Assembly: GCA_963573305.1 (NCBI GenBank)
Contig: OY754330.1
Span: 2,046,001 to 2,110,000, forward strand
Origin: Pyrrhosoma nymphula
Lineage: Eukaryota > Arthropoda > Insecta > Odonata > Coenagrionidae
Direction of reading: 5' to 3'
DNA length: 64,000 nucleotides
Shown: positions 46,151-58,909 of the stretch, piece by piece
How positions within the stretch are numbered: position 1 is the first letter of the stretch
Layout of the letters: each line of letters begins with the position of its first letter
Made by a program: the position numbers and the translations under genes
Notes under the pieces: model-generated
The model's database searches: none
The model's input: the letters and a program-made list of their open reading frames with translations, nothing else
Told to the model about the DNA's origin: nothing

Positions 46151-48642
46151 TCTCTTTGACAAGCTCAAAAGGAACAGAATATAAATTTCAAAATCGGTGA
46201 ACGTCTCACTTTATGGAAAGTGATTGAAGACAAAGATGACTTGGTTGGAGACGCGTGGTCTCCACGGTTCGTCTACAACCTCCCAACGAGTGTATCACGT
46301 GACAAGATCGATGAAACCTCATGTGGTCATAATGCCTTCTATATGACATTATTCCGAAATACCGACTCCGCAAAGCAGCTGGCCAACTTTCCACCCGATA
46401 TATAAGCTCGCGTGTGAAAAATGAATATATACATATATGCGAATCAACACACACACTCACACTTTAAAAAAAGCACATAGACGAAAGAAAGGCGAAGACA
46501 ATTCGATTGTAGGCCGTGGGAAGAGTCTCGCGGTTATTATTTTCGACGCGCTCCGATGTCTCTGCAATCGCAATGACAAATGAACTCGAGGACCGCGGAT
46601 GATATCCCGATCACACCACCCACGTGTTCACCACTGGCCATCGCAATAAGCGCGCTAAAAGCTGTTCAGACGTGCGTTAAGCGCCAACGCTTGTGACGCT
46701 GAGGGACAACACCCAAGAAAAGATCAAGCAAATACGAAAGAGGAAAGTATAAAATAGAGAGATGGGTAAGGTGTTATTCTTTCCTTCTGAGATGAATGAG
46801 CAAATAAGAAAGTCATTTGATTTCTAAAAACACGTCGAAAGTTCCTTAACGTCACAGGGACGAAGAGAGAATTCTCATTTCGAGTGGCTGCTTGCTTTCC
46901 ACTTTTTCGTTACATGTTCAAAGAGAGATTTACATTTGAGAGGGCATAGAAGAAGAAGCGAGCGAAAAATCACTTCTTAACCTACAATTTGATGAATTTG
47001 ACCGTATTGTAAAGAAAACACTCCACTATTATCTTTCCAATGCTATCAAAATATTAACCCCTTTCCGAACTACTTTTCGAGCAATTTTCCTGAAATAATA
47101 CAAGCTTTTCTGCTTGGGATATAGGTTACGGCCGTGCGCTCCAGAGGGATAGAATATTAGACAAATTAGGAAATTTTAAAACCTAGATTTCGTCAAAAAA
47201 CTAACGGTGTGTAGTTTGTATGTTATCTCGACTATTTATAAAAACTCATCTGCTATTCACCGCGACAATTATTACAGAATCCCATATAAAAAACCTGCTG
47301 TTTTGAAGGCCTTTTATCCGTATGGCGTGAAAAAATGAGTCAAGTTAGAGACATGTAGATGTATTTATTTAATTAATGACAATTTTGGTCATATATATAA
47401 CTATATTTTGTCGCCATTAATATTAAAATATTTACGTCATACTTCTTACAGACGCTGAGATTAAAAGATAAAATTCGAATATGGTCTCCATAACATGACT
47501 ATGGGAACTATACCTCGCTCGAACTAACTTAAGGCCAGAAAAGGAGACCACAGTTTAACGTCCCATCTGACGGACAGAGTATTGCACTTCAATTGCTCTC
47601 ACAACAAAGAGCACTCGAGAGATTCCTCTGAATTAAAACACATATATCACCGTCACACCACCAATCGAATCAGACTCGGCATCTCGCGAATTGTGCGAAG
47701 AAACTGAGTCACGAAATATATACATATCCGATTTATCTCAAATTACTCGAATCGGGCGATACGATGATAGGGAGCCTCACCATTTCTCACGTGTAACAAT
47801 TACACCCCCTCTAATGTTAAACGAATGAACCCTTTCAGCAATGAATGCTTCAGCTATCTGTCGAGATTGGATCGCGTTGTGTTTTTCGTTTCCATGACTT
47901 CCGAGGCGCGGCAATGCCTCTTCGACCTTGACCCATCGGACTTGTCACGCCGCTTAAACAGTAAATGAGAAACGATTTCGTTCCTCATTCGAAACTTTTT
48001 AAGAGCGAAAAGACCATGAACCTTACAATGAGGACGGAAATCTTGGTGCGCTTCCGATCGTCATTTGCTCAAATTACGGGTCGCCAGTTAATGCGCTGGT
48101 GTTGCGAGGGAGGCCTCGGTAAATGTGAGCTTTCGTCCCGACAGCGTTTTCGTAATTTCACCCACTTTTAGCAGAGATATCGGAACCAAATTCACCTAAC
48201 TTATTATGCAAACCTTGCGCATTTGGAAAATACTTTCAACACAACAATGCATCTTTTACTCTATGAATGGGAAACTTTCAAACCTGAGAAGTGCGATTTT
48301 TCCTCTCCGCCATCTTGTGAAAAAATGCCGTTTCCTCTTATCCACCGTACATGGCGCAGCGATCGAGCAGTTGCTTCTCTAGCATATACACATATCTCCT
48401 ACACAGTTTCTTCCCTCCTTCCACTCAAACTCACCCCGCAACAGCCATTTAACACAATCATTTTAAGACTAGAAATTCTTGGCCTACCACGCGATTGCAG
48501 CCCCTCTAGTTGGAACTTGATTTCTTTCGCGGCCGTTGATAACACGATCGAAGTGAGATAAACGTCCTCTTATAAGGTTCTTGGAAAAGACGTTTCGCAA
48601 ACAAATGAAGGGTGACGGGAGCACATGGGACGTCGAAAAAAT
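46151..48642. other. no recognised gene or bounded element
   Basis: Short frames here have no domain similarity that I recognise. Nothing further is supported. Confidence 0.4.
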
Positions 48643-49133
48643 ACCAAGGAGGTTAGAAAAGAAATGGAGGCGACACCATACCACGACTTGATTCTAGAAG
48701 CCATTTCCGCCATTGCAGTCGGAACAGTTTAGATGGTTTAGACCTTCCTCTGGCTTGATGAACGACCGCAGGACACGTTCGATGAAAATCGAATGTGTCC
48801 GGCGGTCGCGTTCGATTTTCGTTAAATCTAAGTTCAAAACCACAGACAAGGCGATGTTTTGTGACTGGTTTGGCCGTACACCTACTCGGCACAAAATCAT
48901 TCCCAAGCACCCCTATTCTTGCTTCACTTTCGCCCATGAGCGTTCACGGTCATGCCTCCTCCATTTCATTTTAACCACCTTGGTTTTTAACTTAGATTTG
49001 TCGGAAATCGAACGCGACCGCCGGACACGTAAGCCAGAGGAAGATCTAGACTGTGCCGACTGCAATGGCGGAATTGGCTTCAAGAATCAAGTCGTGGTGT
49101 CGCCTCCATTTCTTTTCTAACCTTCCTTGGGAA
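48643..49133. repeat. composite CAAGGAGGTT inverted-repeat element
   Basis: accaaggaggttagaaaaga at 48643 and its near-complement ending at 49133 are inverted and share gaaatggaggcgacacca and cgccattgcagtcgg. A second, internal CAAGGTGGTTAAAATG end faces left at about 48985, so one family member appears joined to or nested in another. The interior matches 41318-41515 in inverse. Confidence 0.6.
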
Positions 49134-49605
49134 TTACCCGTCCGAAAGCAATGATGATAACGAAACGGCGCAAGGCAATCGCTTCCGGTCACCTCATGCA
49201 TCACCTGAAGAGCGCCCTCATCAGGTGATATCAGCAGCAGCATCACCTTAATATGTAGCACACACGTAGCGTCAACGCATGTTAGAGCGGCGACGACATC
49301 ATTCATTCATTCCTTCATTCTCCGACATTTTCGCTGTCAGCGACACGCGACGACTGCGAGATAGGCGAGAGCAATTATTATTCGAGCTCCGTCGCGTCGT
49401 CTTCCTCCTCCCCCCACCCGACGCGACCTGGATTCGATACAACCGCGATGGCGTAATGCAATACTAAATGGCGACCCGCACCACACGTGAAATCAAATAA
49501 AACGGCGCAAGGAAGATTTTCGCATGGCCTTCCCCGCATCGCGCGCGTTAACAACCGAATCCGCACTACGGCGTCCCGTCCGTCCGTCATTTCCCCATCT
49601 ATATA
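49134..49605. other. no recognised gene
   Basis: Overlapping frames on both strands (49279-49638) have no recognised domain. The part from 49790 to 50300 is also without a call, but at 49868-49925 cttgtgggag occurs twice in a local duplication. Confidence 0.35.
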
Positions 49606-49720
49606 TGTATGTACTATCACTTTCAAAAGTCGGTCCACACGGTGAGCGCGACCATCTCCGTGTTCTGTTGAAATCGAGCTTCACGTATTGCATACGCGTT
49701 CCATGACTTCTGGGGGCCAA
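49606..49720 (+). repeat. dispersed repeat, copy 1
   Basis: gtactatcactttcaaaagt, cggtccac and ggtgagcg are shared with 53392-53460 in inverse orientation, followed by diverged but alignable sequence. The class is unknown. Confidence 0.6.
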
Positions 49721-50319
49721 TTTTACTGCTACGACAGCCACAACTAGAGTTTGATTTTTACTCGCTAATAGACCTCACGTGCCCTTCTCCCTCCGACAAC
49801 GAATAGCCAACACAATTCCAACCCCCACTCCCATAAGAATTCGCCAGCCGAAGAACACGTCAAGTGTTTTCGGCTGGGACTTTCTTGTGGGAGGACTTCG
49901 GCCGGTATTTCTTGTGGGAGAAAGAAGGCGATAATTTCCCGTACTCTCCTTATGACATGGGTCGTCATGGCAAGAATCATTAGTCCTGCGCAAAGGGGAA
50001 AGATAGTAGCCTCGTTTGCATGAAGGAAAACTAGTAATTTATAAAGTTATAGTCATTTGGCATGATGCCAAAATCCACTGTTGCAAAATCAGCTAGGAAA
50101 CCTTTCCCGACAATGAGAAAATAAGGATAATGTTAAGAGATCAGAATTTTTATTTCGCTTGTAATAAAAATAGCTGATGTAGATGTTAAAATGGAATCGG
50201 GGAAAGGGCGGAAGTCTTCCTCGGTGAAGACCAGTATGGGTTAAGGAAAGAGAACGGGACGCGAAACGCATTTATGGTGATGAGTATTCTAAAAATTATT
50301 AATAGATAATAGCCACTAG

Positions 50320-51110
50320 GTCTCTATTTGCTTCTTAGACTGCTGGAAGACTTTTGACATAGTACATTGGACGAGAATAATAAATATTACTGCAGAAATA
50401 GGGAGTACACTGGAATTTTAGGCGCATAATTATAAAACCTCACGGGGATGAAGCGGTATACGGGTAATGAATGACGAATCGGAATCTGTATATATTGAAA
50501 GAGGATTCAGGCTAGGCCATTTCCTATTAACATTGATTTTCGACAATTTCGCTGGTTTCGAAAGGTTCGCTGACAATTTGGTAATAAATGTAGGTAAAGG
50601 GATAAAATTGCGAAGGAAAGTAGCAAGTAACTGTTAATTTTGGTAGATTTGCAGATGGCCAAGATTTATTTAGCAAGTCAGCCACAGGACTCGATGTCTA
50701 TTTCGCAGGTGAAAAGGTGCGTGATATGTGGAATGTGAATTAATCATATAAAGCGCAGGTAATGAAGTTTATAAAGTAATAATAGTCCAAAATGAAGGAA
50801 AATAAGGAAAATTCTGAGCTGGGGAAAGAAGTCACCTTTCCGGGAAGTATAACTACGTCATTCAGTAAAGGATAAATTAATGTATGGAGATTGATGTTAC
50901 AGAGGATTTAAAGAATTGTGTTTGAATAGGAATTTCGCTGTTTTCAAGTAGAATGGAGAGAAAAATAAACGAAAAGTCGATAGGAGATATACGAGAGACA
51001 GCACAAATAAAACGTGGTGTTGCCTAAGGTGCTTAGATGGGATGTGACTCAACGACGGGAAAGGGGATATTACGGCTAAGATCTATATTTGTGAAACACA
51101 CGTGGTGATG
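50320..51110 (+). pseudogene. heavily decayed LINE reverse transcriptase (RTE-like)
   Basis: Reading across frames from 50326 gives ICFLDCWKTFDIVHWTRIIN (motif A region), YIERGFRLGHFLLTLIFDNF (motif B position), NFGRFADGQDLF (motif C position, FADD changed to FADG) and a lysine-rich VMKF stretch. Later words are NEKSIGDIRE-like. The spacing suits an RTE-type reverse transcriptase. It could belong to the same family as the endonuclease relic at 28500-29230, but the two are far apart. Confidence 0.55.
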
Positions 51111-53391
51111 ATAAATGTGCAACTCTATCTCCATAATTGCAAAGTAAAATTAAAACGGTATTGCTCAGTAAATTAAAACGACACCTTTGAGTAAATTTTA
51201 AGAACAAAATAACTGATATAGCTGTATATCTTATCATTAATCATTAGTGTATCGGAACGAAAATTTGGAGGTTTTGGAAAGCCTCCAGCACACACATTAA
51301 TTACTGATGCAACTATTTTCCATTTTTTAACTGTAGCAAAATATATTGCTTGGATACACAGACCGTTGATAATTTCATAAACACCAATAAGGGAAAAATT
51401 AACGCCGAGTATTCACCTGGGATGAGTAACTGGGATGAGATGGGAGTCAGATCATTCTCTTGCAATCGGGAGTTGAGATTTATTCAATATTCACTCCGAA
51501 TTTCCCTCAAGGTAAATGACTAGTGATCGGTCACTACTTAATTAATTTTTGAAAATATTCTGGGCATAATGAAAGGAAACAATTCAAGCCTGGAAACGTT
51601 AACTGTAAGCCTAATATTTGTGCCACGAAAATAAAAAAACTTTTTATGACCGAAGTCAAGTGCACTGAATTTGGCATAGAGCTTTTAAGTACTCTCACAA
51701 TGAGGCACACAATGTTTTTCACAGTATAGCATTGCTTTTACGAGAATGTATTCAAACTGAATTTATTAATTGATTGCCTTGAGATTGGATACATTGATTT
51801 ATCAAACCAATCTATTTATGCTAAAGGATTGGCAGATTTAAACAGTGTAGAGTCCCTGATATCTCCTCAGCAGCTCATTTTTCGTCAGTTCGCGTAAAAG
51901 TGTAGGTTGTGCGCTGTGCGGTGAAACAATCTCGTCCAAAGGAGCATAAAAATAGCTACCTAATTAAAATTACGTCGTGCGTTTGATACCTTGGATTTCA
52001 CAAAAATTTCTTTAGCTAGCATCCCCCATTGCGTGACTGATAGATTCCATAGTCAGAGAGGTCAGTGGAGTTTTACGAAATCTCTAGAATATATTGCCAC
52101 CATAGTGAACATAGCTTCTAAAAATTAGAGGATCGTTCAGGAACGGAGAGCTGAGTGATGGATATACTAGCAGTGAATGAATCTTTTTGTTTTGTGTTAA
52201 CTTCCTAAACACGGTCGCAGTGCATTTAGCAGACCAATAAAAACAATGTAAGACGAATTACAGACTATACAGCAAAATTAACATTGAAACATGCCTTCGG
52301 TGTAACGCCACTCGAAGCTGATTTATAAATACGCAAAGCGAAGTCATACCTATTTTATCCAACACATATCATTACTGAAAATTATACTTTACGATATTAC
52401 CTAAAAAGGATAAAACCCTAAGTAGGATAAAATAAATGCAAAACTATGGCGAATGAAGCTACAAAAAGTGGATTGTAATTTATCAGAAATGAATACGGTC
52501 ATTTTTGAATGAGTTTTCCTTCGGTGGAGATATAACTTGATTGATTTCTCGCTCTCAGAGAAGACATGCACTCCATCTAGATATGCCTACGATGAAAAAC
52601 TGCTCATATATAAAAGATAAGATTTTTAAATAAGCAACATGAAAAATGTTTTCGTTATTTAGAATAGATTCGAACGAAATAGAAGTTGTGGTTTAAACTT
52701 AAAGTTGGCGTTCATTTTGCAGCGAAAATTAATGGGAATGAGTCAAGAGTTAATAAGGTTAGGAATAAATATGTACTAGATAATTTGGGATAGTCATTTT
52801 CAGTATATTACCTATCGTAACAGAAATCTAAAACAAAATATTCATTCATCAGAGAACAACTTTAATATTTCGTAATATCGCCATAATTTTCAGTTGCAGA
52901 TCGTAATCGTGACTGCATAGACCCAACCAAATGTTATATTACACGGGGACATTGGCTTAAAGAATTCCATACCTCCCGTACGTAGACTTATAAGTTTCAC
53001 TCGGTTCTTTCTCCGTCGTAATGCTACTCATTCACAATGTTACCCTACGCATTCTCAATAGGAGAAAGGTCCGGGGAGTTAGCTGTCCAGGGTAAAACGC
53101 AAAGTCGAGAATTATCCTCAAAAAATTGCTTTGTGGTGGTCGGTTCGTCGATCTATTTCCTCGATTTATCAAGAATACAATTAAGCCCGCTACTCGTAAG
53201 AGTGAAAAACACCTAACGCCTTTCCCTTTTGCATTCTCCGCCTACCGTTGCCTACCACTTGGAGTCGGGGGAGTTGGCTGGTCAGCGATAGCGGGAGAAG
53301 GTCATACGAGGGTCTCCATAGTTGAGTGGAAATGAGTCAAGTTGGCCCTAAGTAGTCGCTGAATGCATAGGCAATACCCGAAGTTCGAATT
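51111..53391. other. AT-rich sequence without recognised feature
   Basis: Nothing coding or bounded was recognised by eye. Confidence 0.4.
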
Positions 53392-53460
53392 CAGCGAAAT
53401 GCGAAGTTGGCCCCGCTCACCGCGTGGACCGACTTTTGAAAGTGATAGTACATATTTTAA
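53392..53460 (-). repeat. dispersed repeat, copy 2
   Basis: Inverse copy of 49606-49720: the complement of gtactatcactttcaaaagt is at about 53430-53450. Similarity extends weakly to about 53300. Confidence 0.6.
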
Positions 53461-54650
53461 TGTGTATTTTCTGGCGCGGATCCAAGGAGGGCAAAAGAAT
53501 GTACGTACGCTCGCCAGGCACACGACGAATAAAACGTGAATAATTCATTAAGGATATAAATCGCGGAGGAGAGTCTAAAAAGGGTGAGGGGTTGGGGGGG
53601 GGGGAAGACAAGGAGAAGGGGGGGAAGCGTAGGGAAGCAAGCAAGGGGGGGGGGTGGCAACCTGTTGAGCGCAGTCGAGAAATTCCCTCTCTTGTACGTT
53701 CGGGACTGGAGGGAAGGGGGAAATATGCTTGCAATACTCATAATATATATATGTATATATGAGTGTACGCTATAGGGATGGGTGGGAGATATGGGGGTCA
53801 AGAGAGGGGAGTTTAAGAGTGAGTGCAAGTCAGAGAGGTGGAAAGGGCGGGGCTCAGGGGGGGGGGTTATAGTGCGACCAGAATTATCGGGAAGCCAACA
53901 ATCGGGGGTGTCAAAAGTCACGGAGATAGAGATAAGTAAATGGAGGCGCACGTGTGTGAAATGAACGGGCTCGCCTCAAGATGACGTCGGAACTCGGGTC
54001 GTGTATTTTTTAAACAAAACCTTGTGGAAACACCAGTTCGGGGGCATTATTCAGGAAGAACTCGACACGGTCGAATCTCGGAAAATCCGTGGATGTGACG
54101 TCACTTCCCCCCGACAAATCTCAACTTTTTTAATGGCCCTACTTGAAATTTCAGAGGCTGTGACGTCAAAATTTCGTCATTTTAGAGGCTCGGAATTTCC
54201 GAGAACATACAGAATAGCCCCCCAGGTGTTTCATTTTAAAGAGGCAACAAGGGTCCCTCGACATCAGTTTCAGCCATCAAAAGGTCCTAGCTTACAAATT
54301 TGAGGAGGCGATCAGCAAATGATGTGATTTGCGCCATCGAAGATGGACGGGAAGGTTTAAGAGAGAGATGGAGATGGAGAGGAATCCGAGGCCAACTCTC
54401 AACGAAAGGCACCCAGGGGTAAAAAGGTTTACGTCCAACCTAACGGACGGAGTGTTGCACTTTAGGCGCTCTCCACGTGACAACCAAGTATTTTTTTTAG
54501 TAGTATTCTTAAACGGGCTGGTTCCCTCGAACTACAAAGCTGGAAACCATTCAGGCCCCGAGGACGATGGCAGACAACGCCTTCTAAACGTCTGTGCCAC
54601 TAACCAACATCTACAGCTACAAAATACCCTGCAATCCATATCAAGGGTGT
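53461..54650. other. no recognised gene; G-rich patches at 53580-53660 and 53850
   Basis: Overlapping frames in 53457-53964 come from biased composition (G-runs on +, proline-rich on -). Frames at 54001-54303 and 54329-54736 have no recognised domain, and the latter runs into the LINE tail. Confidence 0.4.
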
Positions 54651-54654
54651 GTAC

Positions 54655-56165
54655 ATCTACATCTACATATTACCCCGCAAGCCGCCTCAATAGGCGTGTG
54701 GCGGGGGGTGTTAGGACACCAGCCGTTTACATATAAAAAGGAAACGCTCTAATGAAATTACGCCTAGCATTTCTTATAGTCCCTTATTGTTCGGGGGAAA
54801 AACGAATTCCCATACCTATCCGTTCGGCAAAATATCTCTCTTAATTTATCGTTTCTGTCGGACCTGGAAATATAGTGGGGTTCTAATATGATGTTCTCCG
54901 TGTCGCTCTGAAAGATATCTATTCTCAATTGTTCAAGCAATCTAAGCCTAGCGCGTAGCCTCCGAGTCTCAAGCGGTTCCCAGCCTAATTCGTTTAACAT
55001 CTGTGTTACAACGCTGTCTATACGCCCGTAGCTGTTTTTGACGAATCGCGCAGCTTTCCTTTGTATTTTATTAAGTTCCCGGACTAAGTCTTTCTGCACC
55101 GGATCCCATATGCTCGCTGCATATTCAAGGTGTGGCCGGACGAGTGCGAAATAGCACCTCTCTTTTACTTTTTCATCCGAAAATCTTCCCACAATACGCT
55201 TGACGAATCCTAGCTTCTTCAGAGCTCTGCCACAAATATTTCTTATATGTGCTCCCCACGATAGGTCCGAAGTTATCGTAACTCCTAGATACTTCACTTC
55301 ATCTAACGCCTTTATGTTAACACCATCCACAGCATATACATGGGAATAGTTGGACGACCTACGCAAGAATTGTACCGCCGTGCATTTGCTTAGATTAAGT
55401 TCGAGTCCCCACTCTTGGCTCCACTCATGAACGTTGTTTAAATCCGATGATAAGGTTTCAAAGTCAGAGTGATCACTAATTTCACGATAGATGACAGCGT
55501 CGTCGGCAAATAAACGTATTTTACTGCTAATTCGAGAGCATAGATCATTTATGTATATAATGAACAAAAGGGGTCCGATCACGCTTCCTTGCGGGACACC
55601 TGATGTCACTTTAACGACATCAGAGCTAATTCCGTCAAGAACTACCTTTTGCTTACGATCACTCAGAAAGTCGCGTATCCAGTTTACTACTGTTTCGTTT
55701 AGGCCGCATGACTGTAATTTGTATAAAAGTTTGTTATGAGGTACCGTGTCGAAAGCTTTCTTAAAATCTAGAAATAATGCGTCAACTTGTCTTTTCGATT
55801 CGCCAGATTTGAGAACGTCATGAAGAAAGAGCGCGAGTTGTGTTTCACATGATCTACCTTTCCGGAAGCCGTGCTGACAGCCATGGAGGACGTTACGACT
55901 GTCCAGGAACGTCATGATATTGCTAACGACGATATGTTCGATTATCTTGCCTATAATCGACGTTAATGAAATTGGTCGATATTTCCCTGGGTCGTGTCTG
56001 TTTCCCTTTTTGAATATCGGTGTAACGTTTGCAATTTTCCAGTCTAATGGTATCTTTCCTTCAGACAATGACTTCTTGAATATTATGTCTAAGAACGGTG
56101 CGATCTGTGGCGCCAACTCCTTGAGGACACGCGCGGGTATTCCCTCTGGACCCGGAGATTAAAGT
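54655..56165 (-). mobile_element. CR1-like LINE, 5'-truncated, with 3' UTR and (TGTAGA)n-type tail
   Basis: On the - strand the reverse transcriptase reads to a stop at 54764, then a 3' UTR with gcctattgaggcgg-like sequence and a TGTAGATGTAGA tail at 54652-54662. The 5' break at about 56160-56165 is followed by a run of about 19 G on + (56174-56192). 5' truncation with an intact 3' end is the usual product of LINE integration. Confidence 0.85.
54764..56158 (-). pseudogene. reverse transcriptase of CR1-like LINE, 464 codons, open but 5'-truncated
   Basis: The frame is open from SPGPEGIPARVLKELAPQ (finger region). Motif A is DALFLDFKKAFDTVPHNKL, motif B is VTSGVPQGSVIGPLLFIIYI, motif C is IRLFADDAVIY with both catalytic Asp, motif D/E is VKYLGVTITSDL. 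The thumb and C-terminal region follow with YAASIWDPVQKDL. The endonuclease domain and ORF1 are missing. All catalytic residues are present and no internal stop interrupts 464 codons, so the insertion is fairly young. The Jockey-superfamily CR1/L2 placement is by motif appearance only. Confidence 0.85.
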
Positions 56166-57059
56166 GTACCAGGGGGGGGGGGGGGGGGGGGGCTTGGAAA
56201 CCCTAGAGCTCTACATTCAAAGCGTTCGTCGGGAAAACCTTAAATATATTACATTCCGGATAATCTTCTTCAAATTCTCAAAGATCAATCCTGAAATTCT
56301 ACAATCCTGAAGTTCCGCAAATAATACTCTCGTTTATAAATGAGAAACAAATGAGCACAGACTTAGTTTTGAGCTTCTTTGAAAACGCATTCTGTCCAAC
56401 GCATCGGGGATCTCTTTCAGGAGACAAAACGGAAACGATAATCGACAGACAGTTATCAATTCAGCAGGGGAGACAGGAGACGGTCCGTGCCCTGTTTACA
56501 AACAAGGGAGAAATATCCCGTTAGCAACGGGGCACTTGGGTATTCCTCGATTGTCTTGTGCCTCGGATAAGTTCAATGACGTCATTAAATACGTCACTTC
56601 CGACACCGAGAGAGACAAAAAAACGTTGGAAATTTTCACCACTTGACCTCGAAAATTAAAAACTCCTCGTATTTTCTTTTTTTCTCTTGGCGTGACGTCA
56701 AAGGGGCCATCGTGCCCAAAGTGTTACTTACCCCTCGATTGCAAACCCTATCACCAAGTGTCGAAACCGCCGCGGATCGATCGTGGATGCGTCAGTCAAC
56801 ACTGGAGACACACACAGACAGACAGACACTGTGTGCCGCCGCACGACAATGCCCAAGTGGACGTGGAGGGCAAGTAGAAAACGGAGAGAGTAGATACTTT
56901 TTTATTCATTTATGTATTCAAATAGTATTAAAAAAACAGCCACAAACGGCCTTTTAAATTGAGTATATAACAATTAAATAAATTAATCTACAAGAATAAA
57001 ATATCATCAAGAAAGAAACAACAGTAATGGTGGCCCGTACAATCAAACACCATGGAGAA
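56166..57059. other. no recognised gene; long G-run at 56174-56192
   Basis: The G-run borders the LINE. Frames at 56643-56957 have no known domain. The rest is unremarkable. Confidence 0.4.
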
Positions 57060-57129
57060 CAAACCGGTTGCATTTAAGGAGGCAAGACGTTTTTTTATTT
57101 TGATTGATTCGAGTGGTAAGAGAGAGTGA

Positions 57130-57551
57130 TAGTGATTAAAGCTAAAGGTAAAAAAAGTAACTTTTACGTTACAAGTTACTTTTTCAGTTACTTTCAAGAA
57201 ACTTTTAAGAAGTAACTTTGAGAAGCTATTTTTAGCAATTGGGATCAAATAAATACAAACTTCAAATTCAAGAAAATGTATTAAACTTTTATTTAAAAGG
57301 TCATTAATCCTTTTATTCTCACTTCAAAATCCGTCCTCTCCTGTCTGAAAAAAAAGAAAATTCTAACAGGTCGACATTCTCCAAAAATTAGCGAAAAAAA
57401 ATTAACTAAAGATAGTTTTGTATCAGTCAATGTATAATTTAAACGATTAAAAGTTAACTCTGTTAAAAAGTAACGGTTAAGTTAAATAGTTAACTACATT
57501 TTTAACAATTGATGTTAATCTTTAATTTTTAAAATCGTTTTATCCCAACTA
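57130..57551. repeat. hAT-like terminal sequence(s)
   Basis: At 57150-57230 repeated AAGTAACTTTTT-type words occur. At 57460-57551 the sequence read backwards begins agttgggataaaacg and continues with TTAAC-rich words (agttaactatttaactt), as at hAT termini. A bounded element could not be defined. Confidence 0.4.
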
Positions 57552-58077
57552 TGTGAGTGCGTCTCGCTGAAGTGCGTTGATGTGAACCTCCGATCTGCGC
57601 TCCAAACCTAAAACGCCTTGAGTATGTTATAAGCTAGATACCATAGCAACTGGGCTGATTCCAAAACAAACAGATGAGTAATTTAGTCATAATAGTACTG
57701 GCGCACCACCTTGAATATTTCTGGTGTGCCCTTGCTTGATCGTGAACTTTGCGACAGGATAGATGCCATACCTCCCAACTACAGCGGCGGCGAATAAACA
57801 CACCAATCGGGGCTGCGGATTTCGATAACGGTGGGGTCTCTCTCATTGACGAAAAAGGTCACACGCGTAATCACGCAGGGAATGACGACGACCACTTCGT
57901 TCGCCTCACTCCACCGAAACCCACAATCGAGAGAAGGTCAACGGTATGTCGTCAATATATATATATATATAAAACTTCCAGGAAAATCACTCGGGTGATA
58001 AATATACAGTATGCCAAGAGGGTGGCCGATAAAAAATATACACACGGAAAAAAGAACACTTACACATAAAAATTTTC

Positions 58078-58113
58078 GATATTTCGGTGAAGTCTAGCTC
58101 CACCTTTCTCAAG
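58078..58113 (-). ncRNA. hammerhead-like hairpin motif, left arm
   Basis: On the - strand: CTTGAGAA, A, stem GGTG/CACC, GAA, palindrome ATAT, C. Its mirror copy is at 59697-59732. Confidence 0.4.
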
Positions 58114-58306
58114 GTTTAAGGTAGGAATGAAGAAAAGGAGAGAGATTGAGGTATGGGAGGGGAAAGAGGGGGAGACGAAGGTGTAAGCGGGGAAGGAGGG
58201 GAAAGAGGGAGAGAGGAAGGTGTAGGAGGGGAAGGAGGGGAAAGACGAAGAGCGGGGAGAGGGCGTGGAGGAAGCAGGGAGAGATGAGATGAGGGGGAGG
58301 GAGAAA

Positions 58307-58909
58307 CTAGTGTGATTTATTGAGTCCGGGGGGCGAGAAAGCCTGGTGGATTAAAATACAAGAAGATTCAAGATCTTTGAGCTGAAGGGGAGAGGAAGAA
58401 GGGGGAAGGGAAGCAAGTAGACCGACTTTAAAAGTGTTATTGAAAGTGGAGTTGTGGGAGGAGACGTGAATGGCGACAGGGAGAGAAACAGAGAGGGAGG
58501 GGCAATCGTTACAAGACGAGCGGTGCCCATTCATTCTAATATTGAGAGGAGTGGTGGATAAGCCAATATAGAAAGAAGGGCAGTATTGGCAGAGGAGGAT
58601 GTAGACAATGTTAGGCGTGGTGCAGGAGGGTGAGAGGACAGAAGGGAGGGGAAAAGCGAGGAACTTGTCCGGCAAGGGCTGGGTGATGAGGATGGGGCAA
58701 GTTTTACATCGCGGGCGGTTGCAAGGGGTGGGAAGGGATTTGGTGGGTTTGAGTGATTTGGACAGGGGTTTGGTAATATTGAAAATGGCGGATAGATTGG
58801 GGGGGCGTCTGAAGCTGAGAGAGGGACATTGGGGGAATATTTTAGAAGTGGTTAGGTTGTCCGACAGGATAGGGTAGAGGTTTTTAATAATACGCCTAAT
58901 AGAGCACTC
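58307..58909 (-). pseudogene. Penelope-like GIY-YIG endonuclease region, left arm
   Basis: Mirror image of the right-arm frame: a Cys-rich linker CNRPRCKTCPIL, then PNIVYILLCQYCPSFYIGLS with the GIY-YIG-type core and an R-x-x-x-H-R stretch. The protein sequence is identical to the right arm over the last 122 codons. The frame stays open across the palindrome centre. Confidence 0.75.
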
